From contig CM066735.1 of assembly GCA_033961575.1 (NCBI GenBank), positions 32,569,501 through 32,633,500 of the forward strand: a stretch of 64,000 bases of DNA. Direction: 5' to 3'. The notes under the pieces were generated by a model. It was not told the DNA's origin, made no database searches, and saw nothing but the letters and a program-made list of their open reading frames with translations. Shown piece after piece: positions 60,410-64,000 of this stretch (position 1 is the first letter of the stretch; every line of letters starts with the position of its first letter). A program made the translations under genes and the position numbers. The DNA comes from Aselliscus stoliczkanus (taxonomy: Eukaryota > Chordata > Mammalia > Chiroptera > Hipposideridae).

Positions 60410-63400
60410 ACTAAAGCAACTTCAACCTGATTGTGAACTTTTAACTTACACCACTGGCAGACATTAGGGAAAAAACATAGGATGACATTTGTTGAAGCTT
60501 TTAAATACTTTTAAATATCACCAGCAAACTCCAATGTAAACTATGTTGTCAGAATCCAAGGGCATTAATGGTTACAGAAAGTAAACAGATGAGGTATAAT
60601 TGTTGACACCTTCTTTATGTGTATCCTATGTCCCAAATATCATAAGCTAAAATTGAAACATACAATTAAAATGGATCTCAATTTTTGATTAAATGTTAAC
60701 CTGGTTAATATTGGTGTGTGTGTGAAATGTTATCCCTTCATATAAACAAATGTATGCGAAAATCATTAATGCTTTGGGATAAAGAAAGCAAAATTTACAA
60801 ATCACCATCCCCTTTCCTCTGGCATCCTGCAGCAGTCTCCCATGGAGATTTAAACTCAGGACCTCCAGAGAACAGATGGTGAAGACCTTATCTTTGTGGT
60901 GATCTCAGCATGGGGCAGTGTAACTTGGTCTGATGATGCAGTCACTTGAAATATAATCCTTCTTCTCGTCTTCCATTTGCCTGTTTTTCAGATAAATGCT
61001 TTATTTTTTATCACCAATAAATATTTTATTTCTGTTTGGCCTGCCTTCATAAACTGAGTTGGAGCAAACAAAACCAACAGAAATACTCTTTTCTGTTAAA
61101 TGTAGGTTTGGCTGGTACTATCTAATCAGCAATCCATATTTCTTCCCCCTGGTATTTTTTGTCAAGTGGGTTTACTTCAAGTTGCATGTATATGTTTTTC
61201 TGGAGACAAAATAAATGGAACAAATCCTTTGGAGAAGGAAGATGGAGAAGACATGAAAGACGCTATGACCTAAAAGCGTCCTCATTTTCAAAGGTAGTGA
61301 CCCTGGTAAGACACTGTAATAGATTTTTTTCATCCTATTTCTTTCCTCAGACTTATAAGGATGGCTCATGCTGATTAGGTCAGAGAATGGGTATTTAAAT
61401 GATACTAGCATTTCTCTCCTTTCTTTCGCAAACACAAATCCACATTCATATACACAAGTACATATTTTAAATGCTGTGACAGAAACTACTTATAAAACGC
61501 AGGGAATTTGAGAATACAAGGAACTATAATAACTGATTATATTACCTTATTATCACTAGATGTTAATAATATTTGGCCTAATTTTCAGCCTATTTATAGT
61601 ATATTTGGGAGGAAGTCTTTAAGACATAAAAAGGTGAGAAAGAAAAATAATCAGAGGAAGTCTTTGGAGCACACACCATTTGATTGGTACTCTTTAAAGG
61701 ACACTGAATATAGTATGCGGGGGGGGGGGGAACAAACATAATCATACCAGAAATCACATTGTTTTCACTGATGATCTAATAAGTAACATTTGCGATGCTC
61801 TATGAAAGATAGGAAACAAACATAAAATTGAGCATTTAAACAATAATCCCTATTAAACCAACTCAAAGACTTGATAGATTGGAAAGTATTTTTAAATATG
61901 TCACGGCATGCTCAAGAATGTGACGCCTGGCTAGAATCTTGGGTTAGAGGAATATTATTCACAGTAAAGTTTTAGAGAAAAGCTCAACTGACATACAAAG
62001 AACACGGAGACTAGGGAGCAATAGATAAATGGTATGGATAACAAAACATTACTTTTGATTTTTTTTTCTTATATTTGTTGAGAATACCCTTATTCCATTA
62101 GCTATTTCTAAAAAAAGCAATTTAGGCAAAACCTTGCTACTTCAAGACAAGAAAATGTGTTTGTAGTTTGCCTCTATTGTATACTATTGTGGTTAGCACT
62201 GGTCAAGTGATCTTCATGACATACGTTACATTCATGATGTATTAGAAACAATTTGCAGACTCACATCCAGAGAATATCATTAGGATAGCTACAGCTCTCT
62301 CCTTTTTCAGTTCCACTCTTGGTAATTGAGATAATCAGATCTGCATATTATACACTTTTGATATAAGGGCTATTGCCAAAATTTTCAGAAACTATTTTTA
62401 AATTAACAAAGACATCTTTAGCATACCATCATATGGCAAAGATACTGGGTTTCACAGTAAGTGGCTCTTACCAGACACAATGATTTGTCAGGCTTTTTAA
62501 GTTTTAAATTTTAAATTCATGAATTTTGTGAGTTTGAAACTAACCCATAGTTGAATTAATAGTTTAATACTTTAACAAAAACTACAGCAGCTTTGGAAAC
62601 TTCTATTTCTATTTTTACCCACAGAAAAGTTGAATTCTCCTACTGCTAACATCTGGCTTTTTAAAACTTTCACCATTGCCTTGCAATTCACATATTACAC
62701 CAAAATGTTGTGAGTGAAAAATTCTAGTTTCAATACTGAATGCCGACTATAATTGAAAAATTAAATAAATAAATAAAAACAGAAGACTCTTCTGTACTCA
62801 AAAAAATAAAAAAATTGTATATTAAAATTACACTGGAATTTTAACTTAAGAAAAAGCTATAAATATTGGTGACATCAGGATGGGAAGTGACTGTAAAGCA
62901 GATAATTTTGTTTAAGAAGTAACATGGGTCAAAATGATTTATATCGATAGCATATAACAGAAAATGCGGTGCATAACTCCAGTATTAAAAAAAAATGCCT
63001 ACTGTTATCACAGCTGGGAGAGTGACCTTTTCAACTTTTTAAGGCTCCACCTTTGTGAATTATTGGCAATTTCCTCACTATTGGGAAGGCACCCCCTTCC
63101 TCAGCACCATGTTATTTTTCCCTCTGTATATCTGTGTAAACAGCAACTAAATAAAAACAAGACTGTTGGCAAGTTGAATACTTTTGCTTTGCAAACATTT
63201 TTTTTTTTTTTTTTTTTTGCCAGAACTCGTTTTTAACCAAAATGTAGAATCTTTGAGTGGCATTTATAACATGAGAACACCTTCTGGGAAGTACCCTGAA
63301 AATGCTCGTTACATCGTGCTTGTTCAAGGACCATCTTGGATGATCATGGGAAAGGACTGAGAATAAAGGAGATTAGAATGAAACCATTCTGTGTAAGAGA

Positions 63401-64000
63401 ACAAATAGCAGTCATTACTTTGTTCTTACCATTTTTTTAGGAACTAACTCTTAAACTTATTCCATATAACACTCCCCATTCATTGGGAAGGGCAACAAAA
63501 AAGCAAGTAAGATTGGAAGTTGTTCAGGCAACTGATGAAGGGTTGTTTCCCAGACTCAATTCCCCAGGCACCTATCTACTGCACTGGTCTAAATAGTTTC
63601 AAGGGAAATAAAACTAGGAAAAAAAAAAGGAAAATAGTCTCCAGGGACTTCATTTATATTTCCAGCAAGTCTTGTGTTATTTTGTTTGTGGTATTTTTTT
63701 TTCCCTTTCCAAAGTAATTTTAATAGACTCTTTTGTTTGCTCCTTATAACATCTCTTTGTTATAAAAGAAGAAATCAAGGTGATCTGCTTGGGACCATGC
63801 CAAAAAGGCCCAATGGGAGTCAGATCTCTGCTTCCCAGCCCCCTGTGATTGCCATTAAACAGTTCTGCATCCTTGGATCTTACAACTGGTTTCAGGCTAT
63901 TCTTGATTTTAATGGGAGCCTCAGAAATAGATTGAAGCTCCCTCAGTACCAAATTTATCTAGGGCCTCTCTAAGTCATAATGAATTGCCAAGTAATTAGA
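60410..64000. other. Intergenic DNA, no gene recognised
   Basis: AT-rich unique DNA with homopolymer runs: G at 61719-61729, T at 63199-63218. No gene, young repeat or RNA gene recognised. Confidence 0.4.

Noticed and set aside
1..64000. CRISPR array, operon or prokaryotic system
   Set aside because: Repeats are SINEs and microsatellites; the single coding exon has eukaryotic splice structure. No regularly spaced identical repeats.

Overview
This is AT-rich mammalian nuclear DNA holding one recognisable piece of a protein-coding gene. That piece is the first coding exon of TLL1 (tolloid-like 1, a BMP1/tolloid metalloprotease), on the minus strand at 11432-11600, inside a CpG island. Everything to its left (1-11431) is the start of TLL1 intron 1; exon 2 is not in the window. 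Everything to its right (about 12.3-64 kb) is upstream DNA with no gene I can support. No tRNA or rRNA gene, CRISPR array or bacterial feature is present.

Organism: a placental mammal. Old L1 3' ends at about 30.7 kb and 37.5 kb carry phrases I associate with laurasiatherian L1 3' UTRs. The young SINEs are tRNA-derived elements starting GGGCCGGCCGAGTGGCGCAG. The body and tail of their long form resemble SINEs of rhinolophoid bats. A yinpterochiropteran bat is my best guess, not a firm one.

Layout. 0-11.4 kb: TLL1 intron 1 with a Tigger1 DNA transposon, MIRs and three young SINEs. 10.5-12.3 kb: CpG island, exon 1, 5' UTR and likely promoter. 12.3-26.9 kb: AT-rich upstream DNA with MIRs, microsatellites and a retrocopied tRNA-Met 5' half ending at the anticodon. 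26.9-29.3 kb: a dense nest in which an old hAT-like element was invaded by a cluster of three SINEs, followed by a long SINE with an extra 3' segment. 30-38.4 kb: old LINE tracts and a three-part L1 mosaic inside one target duplication. 39.7-41.0 kb: an internally deleted mariner element interrupted by a SINE, then a second SINE family. 41-64 kb: mostly featureless AT-rich DNA with old MIR/L2 relics, a CT-rich tract and one more long SINE.

The content of interest is therefore the TLL1 5' end (strong start codon, short upstream ORF, phase-1 donor) and a well-preserved record of retrotransposition. I found no evidence of a new coding system. Almost every other open reading frame lies in a repeat, low-complexity DNA or the CpG island.
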